Source: Methylococcaceae bacterium (GTDB lineage Bacteria; Pseudomonadota; Gammaproteobacteria; Methylococcales; Methylomonadaceae). Taken from it: DNA of 10,830 bases. Positions 8,745-10,830 of the stretch are shown in pieces. The notes beneath the pieces were generated by a model. The model was given only the letters and a program-made list of their open reading frames with translations, was not told where the DNA came from and ran no database searches. The translations under genes were made by a program, and so were the position numbers. Position 1 is the stretch's first letter. Each line of letters starts with the position of its first letter. The stretch covers positions 1 through 10,830 of the forward strand of contig JABFST010000429.1 of NCBI GenBank assembly GCA_013140465.1, read 5' to 3'.

Positions 8745-8858
8745 TTATAAGGCTTCCCCGCGCAAAAATGCGCTCACATCCTCATTCTGCACACGCTCAT
8801 AAATGTCACTGATGGGTACGGTTAAGGCTATGGCCTCATAGGTCACTTCATCGCCCAT
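8745..8858 (-). CDS. Possible small protein of 37 residues, unrecognised
   Basis: ATG at 8858 to TAA at 8745, starting 15 bp after the pyrG stop, on the same strand and, by position, in the same frame. The product begins MGDEVTYEAIALTV and contains ISDIYERVQNEDV and FLRGEAL. It is acidic, with no membrane segment and no Cys. It has the look of a real amphipathic helical peptide, and such short acidic ORFs are sometimes antitoxin-like, but I do not recognise a family and no toxin lies beside it. There is no clear Shine-Dalgarno before the ATG. Alternatives are chance, the remnant of a larger gene, or an unused reading frame after pyrG. CTP synthase is already full length, so it is not needed as an extension of pyrG. 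Confidence 0.35.
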   Translation of the reverse strand: MGDEVTYEAIALTVPISDIYERVQNEDVSAFLRGEAL

Positions 8859-8873
8859 AAAGTGGCGAGGACA

Positions 8874-10549
<1,676 letters not shown>

Positions 10550-10619
10550 AGCTTATTGCTGATGCGGGATAAGCAGGGCTGTGGCGTAAAACTCGCCTAG
10601 TGTTTGGGTATCTATATAA

Positions 10620-10660
10620 GTTACACCGTGCCTAGCCCCTTCTCCCTAAGGGAGAGGGCA
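10620..10660. repeat. REP-like repeat, copy 1, with hairpin
   Basis: Starts with GTTACACCGTGCCTAGCCCC and contains the near-palindrome TCTCCCT-A-AGGGAGA (10641-10655). It matches copy 2 at 36 of 41 positions with a period of 48 bp. The block of C/T followed by A/G is typical of REP-like intergenic elements in gammaproteobacteria. Confidence 0.7.
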
Positions 10661-10667
10661 TGTTCCG

Positions 10668-10720
10668 GTTACACCGTGCCTGGCCCCCTCTCCCTCAGGG
10701 AGATGGCTGGGGAGAGGGGG
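10668..10720. repeat. REP-like repeat, copy 2, with longer alternative hairpin
   Basis: The first 41 bases repeat copy 1, including the inner near-palindrome TCTCCCT-C-AGGGAGA (10689-10703). Unlike copy 1 it continues into a second G-rich arm: CCCCCTCTCCC (10684-10694) pairs perfectly with GGGAGAGGGGG (10710-10720). The inner and outer hairpins share the left arm and so exclude each other. No T run follows on the plus strand. Confidence 0.7.
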
Positions 10721-10780
10721 ATGTAAATCACATGTTAAATCCCCCATCGTAAGTTCTCATGCGTTGTAGGCAACAGCGGC

Positions 10781-10813
10781 AGACCTGCGAGGTTTTAAAA
10801 ACCTCGCAGGTCT
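10781..10813. repeat. 33-bp palindromic repeat element with 16-bp perfect arms
   Basis: AGACCTGCGAGGTTTT (10781-10796), a single A, then its exact reverse complement (10798-10813). This AGACCTGCGAGGTTTT palindrome is known to me as a dispersed intergenic repeat in many bacteria. As RNA it would form a very stable hairpin and might end transcription in either direction, since both arms carry A/T runs at the apex and TCTTT follows on the plus strand; that function is inference. Confidence 0.8.
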
Positions 10814-10830
10814 TTATCCTGTCGTTAATG

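Noticed and set aside
8760..8773. Hairpin GCGCA-AAAA-TGCGC as the pyrG terminator
   Set aside because: The stem is only 5 bp, has no following T run on the minus strand, and lies inside the possible small ORF.

Overview
The window looks like chromosomal DNA of a gammaproteobacterium of moderate GC. The densely packed PAS/REC signalling proteins, a standard proteobacterial CTP synthase and REP-like intergenic hairpins would suit a methanotroph (Methylococcales) or a Thiotrichales sulfur oxidiser. That placement is inference from protein style only; no marker gene here settles the genus.

Layout, left to right. (1) 1-593, plus strand: the 3' part of a NarL/FixJ (LuxR-HTH) response regulator whose start lies outside the window. 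(2) 598-8566, minus strand: a signalling operon transcribed right to left. It comprises a receiver-HD-GYP response regulator (7481-8566) broken by an in-frame TAA at 8306-8308, a membrane-bound multi-PAS sensor with no kinase domain (4534-7476), and a large soluble hybrid histidine kinase (598-4464) with a degenerate N-terminal receiver, four PAS domains, HisKA, HATPase, a good receiver and an HPt domain. (3) 8567-8873: an intergenic stretch with several inverted repeats, a weak promoter candidate and a 37-codon minus-strand ORF just after pyrG. (4) 8874-10508, minus strand: pyrG, complete. (5) 10509-10830: non-coding. It holds the pyrG leader with a small inverted repeat, two 41-bp imperfect direct repeats carrying hairpins, and a 33-bp palindrome.

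How the parts may work together. The three operon genes look like one multi-step phosphorelay. The membrane sensor and the soluble PAS array detect signals, the hybrid kinase relays phosphate through its own receiver to its HPt domain, and the output would be c-di-GMP hydrolysis by the HD-GYP protein, with the convergent LuxR-type regulator as a possible transcriptional output. The stop codon in the HD-GYP gene uncouples receiver from phosphodiesterase, so in this strain the output may be lost or signal-independent.

I found no CRISPR array, tRNA, rRNA, transposase, phage gene or defence system. The most unusual items are the nonsense codon, the receiver lacking its phosphoacceptor and the kinase-less sensor, rather than a clearly new system.
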